This document shows, piece after piece, positions 1 through 8,218 of a stretch of 64,000 nucleotides of DNA. The stretch comes from Pseudomonas cedrina subsp. cedrina (GTDB lineage Bacteria > Pseudomonadota > Gammaproteobacteria > Pseudomonadales > Pseudomonadaceae): the NCBI RefSeq assembly GCF_001983175.1, contig NZ_MNPW01000007.1, positions 1 to 64,000 of the forward strand. Direction: 5' to 3'. Both the position numbers and the translations under genes were made by a program. Below the pieces are notes generated by a model. It did no database searches and had not been told where the DNA came from. It saw only the letters and a program-made list of their open reading frames with translations. Positions within the stretch are counted from its first letter, which is position 1; each line of letters opens with the position of its first letter.

Positions 1-77
1 ATACGGCGAAAGCCCCGACCTCGTTCAAGGAAGGCGGTGATGGCGGATAGCTTGAACTGCGTAGTGTACTTGCTCAT
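1..77 (-). CDS. IS3-type transposase OrfA, N-terminal fragment (runs off the left edge)
   Basis: The minus-strand frame from an ATG at 77 reads MSKYTTQFKLSAITAFLERG and continues off the edge. This is the usual start of the small helix-turn-helix OrfA protein of IS3-family elements, which binds the IS ends and is joined to OrfB by frameshifting. Only 25 residues are visible, so the family assignment rests on that N-terminal signature and the IS-like end just upstream. Whether the complete element is intact cannot be judged here. Confidence 0.6.
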   Translation of the reverse strand, partial: MSKYTTQFKLSAITAFLERGRGFRR

Positions 78-127
78 GAAAAAGCCCCTGGAGTTGGATG
101 GGTGTCCAACTTCTGGGGCGCACTTCA
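1..127 (-). mobile_element. End of an IS3-family insertion sequence, cut by the window edge
   Basis: The first 127 bases look like the left end of an IS3-type element read on the minus strand. The putative terminus begins TGAAGTGCGCCCCAGAAG at 127 and runs into a short leader with a GGGGC-rich stretch just before an OrfA-like ATG. Such TG-start ends followed closely by a helix-turn-helix OrfA are typical of IS3-family members. The rest of the element lies outside the window, so target-site duplication and the other inverted repeat cannot be checked. Confidence 0.65.
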
Positions 128-167
128 GTGGGCCAGTCAACATCAATGTTTGCTGGGCCGACGTCTT

Positions 168-190
168 CGCAGGCAAGCCAGCTCCCACAT
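168..190. repeat. REP-like fragment
   Basis: This is a single arm of the Pseudomonas repeat whose core is GCAGGCAAGCCAGCTCCCAC. The same unit occurs as a paired inverted repeat at 51516-51608 and as another single arm at 56207-56228. It lies in the 181-base gap between the IS end and the NTF2-like gene; nothing else was seen in that gap. Confidence 0.7.
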
Positions 191-308
191 TTGATCTTCG
201 TTGCTTTGAGCATTGCGTCCTGCTCTGACCAACACTACCCGAACTTGGCCTTTTTTTGCGTCTTCGAGAAACTCAAGCCCGCGCGGCAAAAAGCCCTCGC
301 CGGCAAAC

Positions 309-827
309 TCACTGCTTCGCGTGTTTGGCCTGCACCTCAGGCATCGCCGAGGAGTGATGGTTGAGGATCTTCCACTGCCCGCCCACCTGCTCGTAGACGA
401 AGGTATAGCGGGCCTGCACATGGCGCACCTGGCCGTTGGCCTCGGTCAGGGTGAAGGTGTAGACGCCGCTGTCCATGGCCACGTTGCTGCCCAGTTGGCG
501 GATCTCGCGGTAGTTGATCTGCCCCACCGGCTTGAGCGCCAGGAAGTGGTCGAAGTAGTCGCCGATCTGCTCGGGCGTGGTGCGCACCTGGTTGGACACG
601 GTGGGTTGCAGCACCGCGCCAGGCGCATACAGGTCCACCACCGACTTGACGTTACCGGTCTGCAGGGCGCTGTTCCAACGGTCGAACAGGCCGGCAATCT
701 CACGGTCTTTTACATTCGCCGGGGCCTGGGCCACTTCACGGTAGACATAGGGGCTCGTGTCGGCAGCCTGGACAAAGGGTACGCTCAAGGCAAACATCAG
801 GGCGATTGCAGCGGGTTTGAATTGCAT
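309..827 (-). CDS. Secreted NTF2-like (SgcJ/EcaC, CaMKII-association type) protein
   Basis: A 172-residue protein with a clear Sec signal peptide (MQFKPAAIALMFALSVPFVQA, cleaved after residues VQA). The mature part fits the SnoaL/NTF2-like fold of the SgcJ/EcaC group: a helical region (about 35-60), then beta strands with TPEQIGDYFDHFL and a C-terminal WKILNHHSS motif typical of this family. Members are often annotated as oxidoreductases, but the activity is generally unproven. I chose the ATG at 827 because it opens the signal peptide and has GGAG 7 bases upstream. The longer frame to 893 has no such support. It is a single gene with no operon partner; exported location is inferred. Confidence 0.82.
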   Translation of the reverse strand: MQFKPAAIALMFALSVPFVQAADTSPYVYREVAQAPANVKDREIAGLFDRWNSALQTGNVKSVVDLYAPGAVLQPTVSNQVRTTPEQIGDYFDHFLALKPVGQINYREIRQLGSNVAMDSGVYTFTLTEANGQVRHVQARYTFVYEQVGGQWKILNHHSSAMPEVQAKHAKQ

Positions 828-982
828 GGCGAAACTCCAGTGGTGGTCGGTGAGCCCACTTTGCCAAGCTGCCCGCCGCGCGCCATCGGCCAACTGGAGG
901 CATTTGCCTATGCCATATGGCAGATAGCGCCCAGGGTACCTGTCAGGGTCTAATAAGCGTCCTTGCGACCGGAACGTTCACC

Positions 983-2149
983 ATGCACAACACTCCTCCA
1001 GATCCCGGCAGCGCCTTGGCCATGCGCGCGCATTTTCGTCAATCGCAAAGCCGCACGGCACGCCTGCGGCTCTTGGTGGATACCGGGCAGGAACTGGCCC
1101 AATTGCCGCCCCAGGCCATGCGCGAACGCGTGCTTGCCAGGGCTTGCGCATTCCTCGCCATGGACCACGGCCTGCTGCAGGAATGGGATGCCGAGGGCTG
1201 CGCGAGTGTCACCGCGCGCCATGGCAGCCCCGCGCACATCGCCCGCCTGGCTACCCTCGCCGACCGCGACCTGCGTACGCCACACTGGCACGAGCCGCCG
1301 CACAGCGTGCTGCAGGTGCCATTGCGCGGCAGTGATGGCCAGGCATTTGGCGTGCTGGTGCTGGGCAATAGCGTCAGCCTGCGCGCGCCGGAGCATGAAG
1401 ACAGCGAATCCCTGCAATTGCTCGCCACGCTGCTGGCCGCACACCTGCAAAACCAGCGGCTGCTGACCACGCTCAAGGCCCGCGACCGCACGCTGTCCGA
1501 CCTGGTCAACCGCTTGCTTCGCGCCCAGGAAGATGAACGCAAACGCGTGGCCTACGACCTGCACGACGGCCTGGCGCAGACCCTCGCCGGCTTGCATCAA
1601 CGGCTGCAAGGGTTTGCCGGCCGCTGCCCCACGCTGCCGGATGCTCTGGCCGCGGACCTGCAGGCGATTCTCAGCCTGGCCCAACACTCTGTGGGTGAAG
1701 GCCGACAACTGATTGCGGGCCTGCGCCCCACGGTGCTGGATGATTTCGGCCTGTTCAAGGCCCTCGACAAAGAAGCCGACCGCCTGCGTGATGCCGGTAT
1801 CCAGGTGCTGTGGCGCTCGCACTGTGCGGCACGGCTGCCCAGTTCGGTGGAGATCGCTGTGTTCAGGATCGGCCAGGAAGCGATCAATAACGTGCTCAAA
1901 CATGCGCAGGCAAGCCAGGTAGCGCTGACCCTGGAACTGCGCGACGAGACGGCCATCCTGCAAGTCGATGACAACGGCAAGGGCTTCGCACATGACCCGC
2001 ACCGGGACGGGGCGGACCATGTGGGCCTTGCCACCATGCAGGAGCGCGCCAGCCTGCTGGGCGGCCGCTTCAGCTGTGTCAGCGTGGTCGGCGGCGGCAC
2101 CCAGGTGCAGGCCAGCGTGCCTGCCCTCGTGAACGGAGCCGCGCAATGA
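983..2149 (+). CDS. NarL-family sensor histidine kinase (GAF-like input, HisKA_3)
   Basis: A 388-residue soluble-looking kinase with no membrane segment. Residues about 35-160 resemble a GAF sensor domain. A short coiled region leads into a HisKA_3 dimerisation box DERKRVAYDLHDGLAQTLAG with phospho-acceptor His194, followed by a HATPase_c domain (N box EAINNVLKHA, DDNGKGF, GLATMQERA). Kinases of this class phosphorylate LuxR-type regulators, and one is encoded directly downstream with an ATGA overlap. The ATG at 983 is preferred to the frame opening at 917, which lacks a good ribosome site; the ATG at 1022 is an alternative. The ligand sensed by the GAF-like region is unknown. Confidence 0.88.
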   Translation: MHNTPPDPGSALAMRAHFRQSQSRTARLRLLVDTGQELAQLPPQAMRERVLARACAFLAMDHGLLQEWDAEGCASVTARHGSPAHIARLATLADRDLRTPHWHEPPHSVLQVPLRGSDGQAFGVLVLGNSVSLRAPEHEDSESLQLLATLLAAHLQNQRLLTTLKARDRTLSDLVNRLLRAQEDERKRVAYDLHDGLAQTLAGLHQRLQGFAGRCPTLPDALAADLQAILSLAQHSVGEGRQLIAGLRPTVLDDFGLFKALDKEADRLRDAGIQVLWRSHCAARLPSSVEIAVFRIGQEAINNVLKHAQASQVALTLELRDETAILQVDDNGKGFAHDPHRDGADHVGLATMQERASLLGGRFSCVSVVGGGTQVQASVPALVNGAAQ

Positions 2150-2799
2150 GCCCCGTGTTGCGCCTGGTCCTGGCCGATGACCATGAAGTCACGCGTACGG
2201 GTTTCGTCGCGCTGCTCGCCGGTCATCCGCAGTTTGAGGTGGTCGGCCAGGCCCGTGACGGCCAGCACGCGGTGGACCTGTGCGAACAGTTGCTGCCGGA
2301 TATCGTCATCCTCGACATCCGCATGCCGGTGCTCAACGGCCTGGGCGCCGCACGCCTGCTGCAGCAACGCCTGCCGGCGGTGAAAGTGGTGATGTTCACC
2401 ATGGACGACAGCCCCGATCACCTGGAAGCGGCAATGAGCGCCGGGGCGGTCGGCTATTTGCTCAAGGACGCCAGCCGTGACGAGGTGATCCAGGCCCTGC
2501 AAACCGTGGCCGCCGGTGGCGAAGCGCTGGACACCGCGGTCAGCGCGCGCCTGTTGCGGCGCATGACCGAACGCCAGGCCAGCGGCGCGGCCCCCAGCGA
2601 ACACCTCACCCCACGGGAGCGCCAGGTGCTTGGCCTGGTCGCCAACGGCATGAGCAACCGCGCCATCGGTGAACACTTGGGAATTACCACCGGCACCGCC
2701 AAAGCCCATGTAGAGCGGGTGATCGGCAAGCTCGGCGCGGCCGACCGCACCCAGGCCGCCGTGCGCGGGATCGCCCTGGGCCTGGTGGCGCAACCATGA
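2146..2799 (+). CDS. LuxR/NarL-family response regulator
   Basis: A 217-residue regulator. The N-terminal receiver (about 5-120) has the acidic pair ADDHE, phospho-acceptor Asp57 in ILDIRMP and the conserved Lys in LLKDAS. A C-terminal LuxR helix-turn-helix (LTPRERQVLGLVANGMSNRA onward, about 148-205) binds DNA. Its start overlaps the stop of the upstream kinase by four bases, and its own stop overlaps the next start, so translation is probably coupled. It is the obvious partner of the kinase at 983-2149. Target promoters are not evident from the window. Confidence 0.92.
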   Translation: MSPVLRLVLADDHEVTRTGFVALLAGHPQFEVVGQARDGQHAVDLCEQLLPDIVILDIRMPVLNGLGAARLLQQRLPAVKVVMFTMDDSPDHLEAAMSAGAVGYLLKDASRDEVIQALQTVAAGGEALDTAVSARLLRRMTERQASGAAPSEHLTPRERQVLGLVANGMSNRAIGEHLGITTGTAKAHVERVIGKLGAADRTQAAVRGIALGLVAQP

Positions 2800-5111
2800 A
2801 GCGGCGTTGGGCCGACCTGCCACTGCGCGGCAAGGCGCTGGTGGTCATTTCATTACCATTGGTGGTGCTGTTGCTGTCCCTGGTACTGATCTACACCACC
2901 GAGCGCCAGACCGCGCGCGCCGAAGAAGATGTGCGCCGGGTGTTGCGCGTGCAAGGCGATATCCAGGCCGTGCACACCTTGCTCGCGGAAGCGGCGGCCA
3001 GTGTGCGCGGTTACCTGCTGACCCGCCGCGAAGACTTCCTGCCCAGTTACCGCAACGCCAGGCCGCAGATTGACGCCGCGCTGTTGCGGCTCGACCGCAA
3101 CGTGCGCGATCAGCGGGTGCGTGAACAGCTCAACGCGATAAAGCCGCTGATCGACGCAAAGGCCGACGGGCTTGAAGAGATGCTCAACGACAGCCACGCC
3201 AGCGCGCAATCGATCAGCGCCATCCTGATCAGCAACAAACACATCCTCGATGCCTTGCGCCAACACATCAGCACCATGCTGACCCTGGAGGCTTCGTTGC
3301 TGGCCGAGCGCAGTACCGCGGCCTACGAGACCCGTCAACGCTTGTTGCTGTCCACCTGGCTGGCGGCGATCTGCGGGCTGTTCGGCGCCATTGTCGCGGT
3401 GCTGTTCCTGTCCAAGGGCATTGTCGCGCGGGTGCAGAATGTACAGCGCAATGCGCAACGCCTGGCACTGGGCCAGCCCTTGCTTGCGCAGCCACCGGAA
3501 CAGGATGAGATCGGCCAATTGGGCACCCGCCTGGTGGAGGCCGGGTTGCTGCTGGCCGAACGTGAGCGCGCGCTGCGTGACAACGAGGAACGCTTGCGGC
3601 TGATCATCGACGGGGTCAAGGACTACGGGATCTTCGCCCTCGACACCGCAGGTTATGTCACCAGTTGGAACAACGGCGCCGAACGCATCAAGGGCTACAC
3701 CGAGCAGGAGATCATCGGCCAGCATTTCTCGCTGTTCTACCTACCCGACGAATGCCCGCAGCACCCGGACATGGCCCTGCGCGAGGCGACCCGCAATGGT
3801 GACTACACCGAAGAGGGCTGGCGCTGCCGCAAGGACGGCACGCGCTTCTGGGCCAGCGTGGTGATCACTGCGCAGTACGACGGCACCGGGGCGCTGCGCG
3901 GTTTCTCCAAGATCACCCGCGACATTACCGACCGCCGCGCCGCCGAGATCGCCTTGCGCACCGCCCGCGAAGAAGCCGAGCGCGCCAGCCGCGCCAAAAG
4001 CGAGTTCCTGTCGCGCATGAGTCACGAGTTGCGTACACCGCTCAATTCGATCCTGGGGTTTGCGCAACTGTTGGAAATGGATGCGCTATCGGGGCAAAAG
4101 GCCCATGTCGGGCATATCCTGCGCGCCGGCCAGCATCTGCTGACGTTGATCAACGAGGTGCTGGACATCGCCAAGATCGAAGCCGGAAGCCTGGCGCTGA
4201 ATATCGCGCCGATCCCGCTGGCGGGCGTGTTGCAAGAGGCGCTGACGCTGGTGTCGCCCATGGCCGCCGACGCGGGTATCCGCGTGCAGCCATTGCCGGT
4301 ATTGGCGGCGGACACGGGTATCGTTGCCGACCGCCAACGCCTGACCCAGGTGCTGCTGAACCTGCTGTCCAATGCGATCAAATACAACCAGCGCGAAGGC
4401 CAGGTGAGCATCGAGGTCAGTATCAGCGGGCCACGCATCGAAGTGTCGGTGTGCGACACCGGCCAGGGCATTGCGGCCGATCGCCTGGGGCAACTGTTCA
4501 CGCCGTTCGAGCGTCTGGGCGCCGACCCGAATGTGGAAGGCAGCGGCCTGGGCCTGGCGCTGAGCAAAAGCCTGCTGGAAAACATGCACGGCCGCTTGAC
4601 CGTGCACAGCCAGGCCGGTGTCGGCTCGCGCTTTACCCTGGAGCTGCCGTTCGTGCGCGTGCCGGGCTCCGTGGCTCTCGCCGCGCCCGTCATCGACACC
4701 GCGTTGACGCGCCCTGCCCCCGCCGTTCGCGCCTTCCTGGGCAAGGTACTGTGCATCGAAGACAACCTTTCCAGCCTGGCGCTGCTCGAAACCCTGCTGC
4801 AACGCCGGCCAGGCATAAAGCTGCTGTCGAGCATGCAAGGCCAACTGGGCCTGGACCTGGCCGCCCAGCACGGGCCGCAGTTGATCCTGCTGGATGTTTC
4901 GCTGCCGGACATCGACGGCGTGAAGGTGCTGCAACGCTTGCGCGACTCGCCGACTACCCGCCAAACCCCGGTGCTGATGATCACCGCCGACGCCAGCGAC
5001 CTCACCCGTCAAGCCTTGCAGGAAGCAGGCGCGACGGCGGTCCTGAGCAAGCCCATCAATATCCCGGCGTTTCTTGCCCACCTCGACCAGTATTTCCCGG
5101 AGCCTGTGTGA
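2796..5111 (+). CDS. Hybrid histidine kinase: CHASE3-HAMP-PAS-HisKA-HATPase-REC
   Basis: A 771-residue membrane hybrid kinase. Transmembrane segments lie near 14-36 and 184-206 and enclose a helical CHASE3-type periplasmic domain. A HAMP-like linker follows, then a PAS domain (about 265-385, with SWNNGAERIKGYTEQEIIG) that ends in the usual FSKITRDITDR. The HisKA box SHELRTPLNSILGF carries His410. The ATPase domain has NLLSNAIKY, DTGQGI and GSGLGLALSK. The C-terminal receiver has phospho-acceptor Asp700 in LLDVSLPDIDG. It starts inside the stop of the response regulator gene. The presence of both an internal receiver and a following stand-alone receiver suggests a branched relay. The input signal is unknown. 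Confidence 0.92.
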   Translation: MKRRWADLPLRGKALVVISLPLVVLLLSLVLIYTTERQTARAEEDVRRVLRVQGDIQAVHTLLAEAAASVRGYLLTRREDFLPSYRNARPQIDAALLRLDRNVRDQRVREQLNAIKPLIDAKADGLEEMLNDSHASAQSISAILISNKHILDALRQHISTMLTLEASLLAERSTAAYETRQRLLLSTWLAAICGLFGAIVAVLFLSKGIVARVQNVQRNAQRLALGQPLLAQPPEQDEIGQLGTRLVEAGLLLAERERALRDNEERLRLIIDGVKDYGIFALDTAGYVTSWNNGAERIKGYTEQEIIGQHFSLFYLPDECPQHPDMALREATRNGDYTEEGWRCRKDGTRFWASVVITAQYDGTGALRGFSKITRDITDRRAAEIALRTAREEAERASRAKSEFLSRMSHELRTPLNSILGFAQLLEMDALSGQKAHVGHILRAGQHLLTLINEVLDIAKIEAGSLALNIAPIPLAGVLQEALTLVSPMAADAGIRVQPLPVLAADTGIVADRQRLTQVLLNLLSNAIKYNQREGQVSIEVSISGPRIEVSVCDTGQGIAADRLGQLFTPFERLGADPNVEGSGLGLALSKSLLENMHGRLTVHSQAGVGSRFTLELPFVRVPGSVALAAPVIDTALTRPAPAVRAFLGKVLCIEDNLSSLALLETLLQRRPGIKLLSSMQGQLGLDLAAQHGPQLILLDVSLPDIDGVKVLQRLRDSPTTRQTPVLMITADASDLTRQALQEAGATAVLSKPINIPAFLAHLDQYFPEPV

Positions 5112-5596
5112 ACCTCGACCTGCGCATTCTGATCATCGACGACCAACGCCCGAACCTCGACCTGGTGGAGCAACTGCTGGCGCGCGAGGGGCTGACCAAC
5201 GTGCTGAGCAGCACCGAGCCGCTGCGCACCCTGGAGCTGTTCAACAGTTTCGAACCGGACCTGGTGATTCTGGACTTGCACATGCCCGAGCTTGACGGCT
5301 TCGCGGTGCTGGAACAGCTCAACCGACGCATTCCCGACGGCGAATACCTGCCGATCCTGGTACTCACCGCCGACGCCACCCGCGACACCCGCCTGCGCGC
5401 CCTGGCCCTCGGCGCGCGGGATTTCATCAGCAAGCCTCTGGATGCGCTGGAAACCATGTTGCGGGTCTGGAACCTGCTGGAAACCCGGGCGCTGTACACC
5501 ACCTTGCGCCGGTTGGTGCCGACGCAGCGGATTGAGCTGTTGCAACGGCGTGAATCAATGGGCAATCTCCACGCCGCCGGGGACACTCCGGCCTAG
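5108..5596 (+). CDS. Single-domain response regulator (receiver only)
   Basis: A 162-residue protein consisting of a receiver domain (IIDDQ near residues 8-12, phospho-acceptor Asp56 in ILDLHMPELDG, TADA, and Lys in ISKP) plus a roughly 40-residue helical tail. There is no DNA-binding or catalytic output domain. The GTG start at 5108 overlaps the stop of the hybrid kinase. The same frame stays open upstream to 4451, but that part only shadows the kinase. It probably acts as a phosphate sink, a phosphorelay intermediate or a protein-protein output for the hybrid kinase. It is the last gene of the four-gene signalling operon. Confidence 0.88.
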   Translation: MNLDLRILIIDDQRPNLDLVEQLLAREGLTNVLSSTEPLRTLELFNSFEPDLVILDLHMPELDGFAVLEQLNRRIPDGEYLPILVLTADATRDTRLRALALGARDFISKPLDALETMLRVWNLLETRALYTTLRRLVPTQRIELLQRRESMGNLHAAGDTPA

Positions 5597-5631
5597 CTCC
5601 CCATTGCTCGCACCTCGAGGAAGACCCGCAC

Positions 5632-6162
5632 ATGGCGGCTTCGAACAAATGGCTGATGTCGTCGGCCGCGTACTACCTGGATTTCTTCACCATTCCGTTG
5701 TTCATCGGCTTCGCGCTCTGGCTGGCCCCCCTTGACCCGTGGCAACTGTTTGCCGGCCTCTTGGCCTGGACGCTGGTGGAGTATTCGGCGCACCGTTTTC
5801 TGTTCCACTCCTTGTACCGCCGCGAGCACTGGACCCATCACATTGACGTACTGGCATACATCGGGGTGTCGAGCTGGAAAACCAGCTCCACCTTTGCCGC
5901 ATTGCTGCTGTTGGCCTGGTACACGGGCCTGACCTCGGCGTTTGTCGGTGCGGTCACCGGCTACTTCTATTACATCTCGGTGCACTACGTGATGCACCGT
6001 CCCGAGCATTGGGCGTATCCGTACATTCCGGGCCTGGTTGCCAATCACGATCTGCATCACCGCCAAGGCATCGAAAAAAACTTCGGCGTCTCCTCACCGC
6101 TGTGGGATCACGTGTTTCGTACCTTCATTCGTACCCCGGCGCGGGTTGAAACAGTGGAGTAA
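5632..6162 (+). CDS. Fatty acid hydroxylase / sterol desaturase family membrane protein
   Basis: A 176-residue integral membrane protein with the histidine clusters of the di-iron fatty acid hydroxylase superfamily: HRFLFH, HWTHH, HYVMH and HDLHH. Several hydrophobic stretches (about 14-45, 80-115) hold the active site at the membrane face. Family members hydroxylate or desaturate lipids, sterols or carotenoids, and the substrate here is unknown. GAGGAAG precedes the start. It begins 35 bases after the signalling operon and may be co-transcribed with it, although the proteins have no obvious shared task. It is short for the family but looks complete. Confidence 0.85.
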   Translation: MAASNKWLMSSAAYYLDFFTIPLFIGFALWLAPLDPWQLFAGLLAWTLVEYSAHRFLFHSLYRREHWTHHIDVLAYIGVSSWKTSSTFAALLLLAWYTGLTSAFVGAVTGYFYYISVHYVMHRPEHWAYPYIPGLVANHDLHHRQGIEKNFGVSSPLWDHVFRTFIRTPARVETVE

Positions 6163-6208
6163 AGGTAACGTAGCCGTCATAAACCAGACGGAAGGCGCCA
6201 GGCAGGGC

Positions 6209-6235
6209 TAAAGTTGCGGCGAATGGGGCGGATAA
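6209..6235 (+). promoter_or_regulatory. FliA (sigma-28) promoter of the chemotaxis operon
   Basis: TAAAGTTG at 6209-6216, an 11-base spacer, then GCGGATAA at 6228-6235. The sigma-28 consensus is TAAAGTTT-N11-GCCGATAA, so there is one mismatch in each element and the spacing is exact. The promoter lies 46 bases upstream of the first chemoreceptor start and faces the operon, which implies co-regulation with late flagellar genes. Confidence 0.85.
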
Positions 6236-6280
6236 CTCCTATGTTGTTTATATCCGCAACATCGTTCAGGGACCGAACTC

Positions 6281-7489
6281 ATGACGCCGAGTCAAACCAG
6301 CCGTACCGCCCTTTCCGCTCAACCGCGTTTTCTCTGGTTCGCTCTACTCCCGGTCGTTCCCGCCGTGGCCTGGATCCTCGTGCAGTCCACTTCCCCGGCC
6401 AATCTCGCCGTCTGCGTGCTGCTGGTGCTGGTCGGCCTCGGGGCATGCGCCTTGAATACGCGGGCCCAACGTCAGGCGGTGGTGCATGCCCTGGTGCTGG
6501 AAGACCCTTCGATTGCCCAGGCCAGGCAAACCAGCCTGGATTCACGGGCACAGCTCGATGAAGTATTGCTCGGCGCCATGCCGATCTGGGCCAAGCACGT
6601 GGAAAGCTCGCGCCAGCTGACCGAAGACGCCATTGTGAGCCTGGCCAACCGCTTCACCGGGATTTCCGCACGGCTGCAGGACACCGTACACGCCTCGCAG
6701 CAAGCCGCCGGCGAGCTGGATGGCCAGGCGGCCGACGGGGCGCTCAAGGTGCTGGCCCGCAGCGACAGCGAGTTGAGCCAGGTGATCGACTCCCTCAAGG
6801 CCACTCAATCGAGCCGTGACCAGACCCTGTCCCAAGTGCGCGGCCTTACCGCCTACACCAGTGAGCTGCGTACCATGGCGGCCGATGTCGCGGCCATCGC
6901 GGCCCAAACCAACTTGCTCGCCCTCAATGCGGCCATCGAGGCGGCGCGGGCCGGTGAAGCCGGTCGCGGGTTCGCGGTAGTGGCCGATGCGGTGCGCAGC
7001 CTGTCGAGCAAGTCCAGCGAGACCGGCCAGCAGATGTCGGCCAAGGTCGACATCATCAATAACGCGATTACCCAGCTGGTGCAGGCGGCTTCCAGCAGCG
7101 CCGACCAGGACAGCCACTCGGTGGCCGCCTCCGAGCAAAGCATCCAGTCGGTGCTCGAGCGTTTTCAGAACATTACCGGTCACCTGGCCGAGTCCGCCGA
7201 CCTGCTCAAGCAGGAAAGCTACGGGATTCGCGACGAGATGACCGAGGTGCTGGTCAACCTGCAGTTCCAGGACCGCGTCAGCCAGATCCTCAGTCACGTG
7301 CGCGACAACATGCACGCCCTGCATGAACACCTGCAGCAGGCCAGCCAGTCACCGGATGCACCGGTGGCCATCGATGCCCGGCAGTGGCTGGCACGCATGG
7401 AGTCCACCTACGCCACCGACGAGCAGCGCCGCACCCACCATGGCGAAGCGGCAGCGCAACAGAATTCTCAAGACATCACTTTCTTTTAG
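6281..7489 (+). CDS. Chemoreceptor with a membrane hairpin, no ligand domain, and a CheZ-like DxxxQ motif
   Basis: A 402-residue methyl-accepting protein. Two hydrophobic segments (about 17-37 and 42-61) are separated by only a few residues, so there is no periplasmic sensor and no clear HAMP domain. The signalling hairpin tip is present ([20 protein letters not shown] and following). Near the C-terminus [11 protein letters not shown] places Asp331 and Gln335 in the DxxxQ spacing used by the CheY phosphatase CheZ. It is the first gene of the chemotaxis operon and lies 10 bases upstream of cheY. It may sense membrane state or act as an adaptor; a phosphatase role is only an inference from the motif. 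Confidence 0.88.
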   Translation: MTPSQTSRTALSAQPRFLWFALLPVVPAVAWILVQSTSPANLAVCVLLVLVGLGACALNTRAQRQAVVHALVLEDPSIAQARQTSLDSRAQLDEVLLGAMPIWAKHVESSRQLTEDAIVSLANRFTGISARLQDTVHASQQAAGELDGQAADGALKVLARSDSELSQVIDSLKATQSSRDQTLSQVRGLTAYTSELRTMAADVAAIAAQTNLLALNAAIEAARAGEAGRGFAVVADAVRSLSSKSSETGQQMSAKVDIINNAITQLVQAASSSADQDSHSVAASEQSIQSVLERFQNITGHLAESADLLKQESYGIRDEMTEVLVNLQFQDRVSQILSHVRDNMHALHEHLQQASQSPDAPVAIDARQWLARMESTYATDEQRRTHHGEAAAQQNSQDITFF

Positions 7490-7499
7490 GGAGCCCCTC

Positions 7500-7868
7500 A
7501 TGGCGAAGAATGTATTAGTGGTCGACGACTCCAGCAGCGTTCGGCAAGTGGTTGGTATCGCCTTGAAAAGCGCCGGTTACGACGTGATCGAGGCCAGCGA
7601 TGGCAGGGACGCCCTGAACAAGCTCACCGGGCAGAAGGTGCACCTGATCATCAGCGACGTGAACATGCCGAACATGGACGGCATCACCTTCGTCAAGGAG
7701 GTCAAGAAACTGGCCAACTACAAGTTCACCCCGATCATCATGCTGACCACCGAGTCCCAGGAATCGAAGAAAGCCGAAGGCCAGGCCGCCGGTGCCAAGG
7801 CCTGGGTGGTCAAGCCGTTCCAGCCGGCGCAGATGCTGGCGGCGGTGTCCAAGCTGATCCTGCCCTGA
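7500..7868 (+). CDS. cheY: CheY-like single-domain response regulator
   Basis: A 122-residue receiver with every key residue of CheY: the acidic DDSS cluster, phospho-acceptor Asp53 in ISDVNMPNMDG, the Thr of MLTTES and Lys in VVKPF. It has no output domain. GGGAG precedes its start. It sits 10 bases after the first receptor and upstream of the STAS and cheA genes, so it is the receiver for this CheA. Whether it acts on the flagellar motor or on another output cannot be told from sequence, because this is an accessory chemotaxis set rather than one embedded among flagellar genes. Confidence 0.92.
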   Translation: MAKNVLVVDDSSSVRQVVGIALKSAGYDVIEASDGRDALNKLTGQKVHLIISDVNMPNMDGITFVKEVKKLANYKFTPIIMLTTESQESKKAEGQAAGAKAWVVKPFQPAQMLAAVSKLILP

Positions 7869-7888
7869 TTGCGGCCAAGGAGTTTTGC

Positions 7889-8176
7889 ATGCCGATCACC
7901 CGCGAAACACTCGACGACACCGCCCACGTCGGCATCGACGGCGAACTGACCATCTATACGGTGGCCGAGCTGGCCGCCGCGCTGCTGCCACACATCGGCG
8001 CGGCGCCGCGCCTGCAGCTGGACCTGTCCCAGGTCACGGAAATGGACGGTGCCGGCCTGCAATTGCTGGCGGTCATCCAGCGCGAAGCGGGCAATACCGG
8101 CACGGCCTTGAGCCTGGCCGGCCAGAGCCAAGCGGTCGCGCAAGCTTTGCAACTGTGTCGCAACGGCGCCTTTTAG
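7889..8176 (+). CDS. STAS-domain protein in the chemotaxis operon
   Basis: A 95-residue STAS domain of the anti-sigma-factor-antagonist (SpoIIAA-like) fold. The usual phospho-site loop D-S-S-G is replaced by D53-G-A-G56 (in TEMDGAGLQLL), so the serine phosphorylated in SpoIIAA-type switches is absent. AAGGAG is placed well for the ATG. It lies between cheY and cheA in the same operon. The context suggests an adaptor or scaffold within the CheA complex instead of a partner-switching role. No cognate anti-sigma factor or phosphatase gene is nearby. Confidence 0.85.
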   Translation: MPITRETLDDTAHVGIDGELTIYTVAELAAALLPHIGAAPRLQLDLSQVTEMDGAGLQLLAVIQREAGNTGTALSLAGQSQAVAQALQLCRNGAF

Positions 8177-8218
8177 CCCGCGTCACAGCCCGTTCAACGA
8201 TCGACAAGGAAGGTCCAG

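Noticed and set aside
4451..5107. An upstream extension of the lone receiver gene
   Set aside because: This stretch shadows the hybrid kinase in another frame; the receiver domain begins directly at the GTG at 5108.
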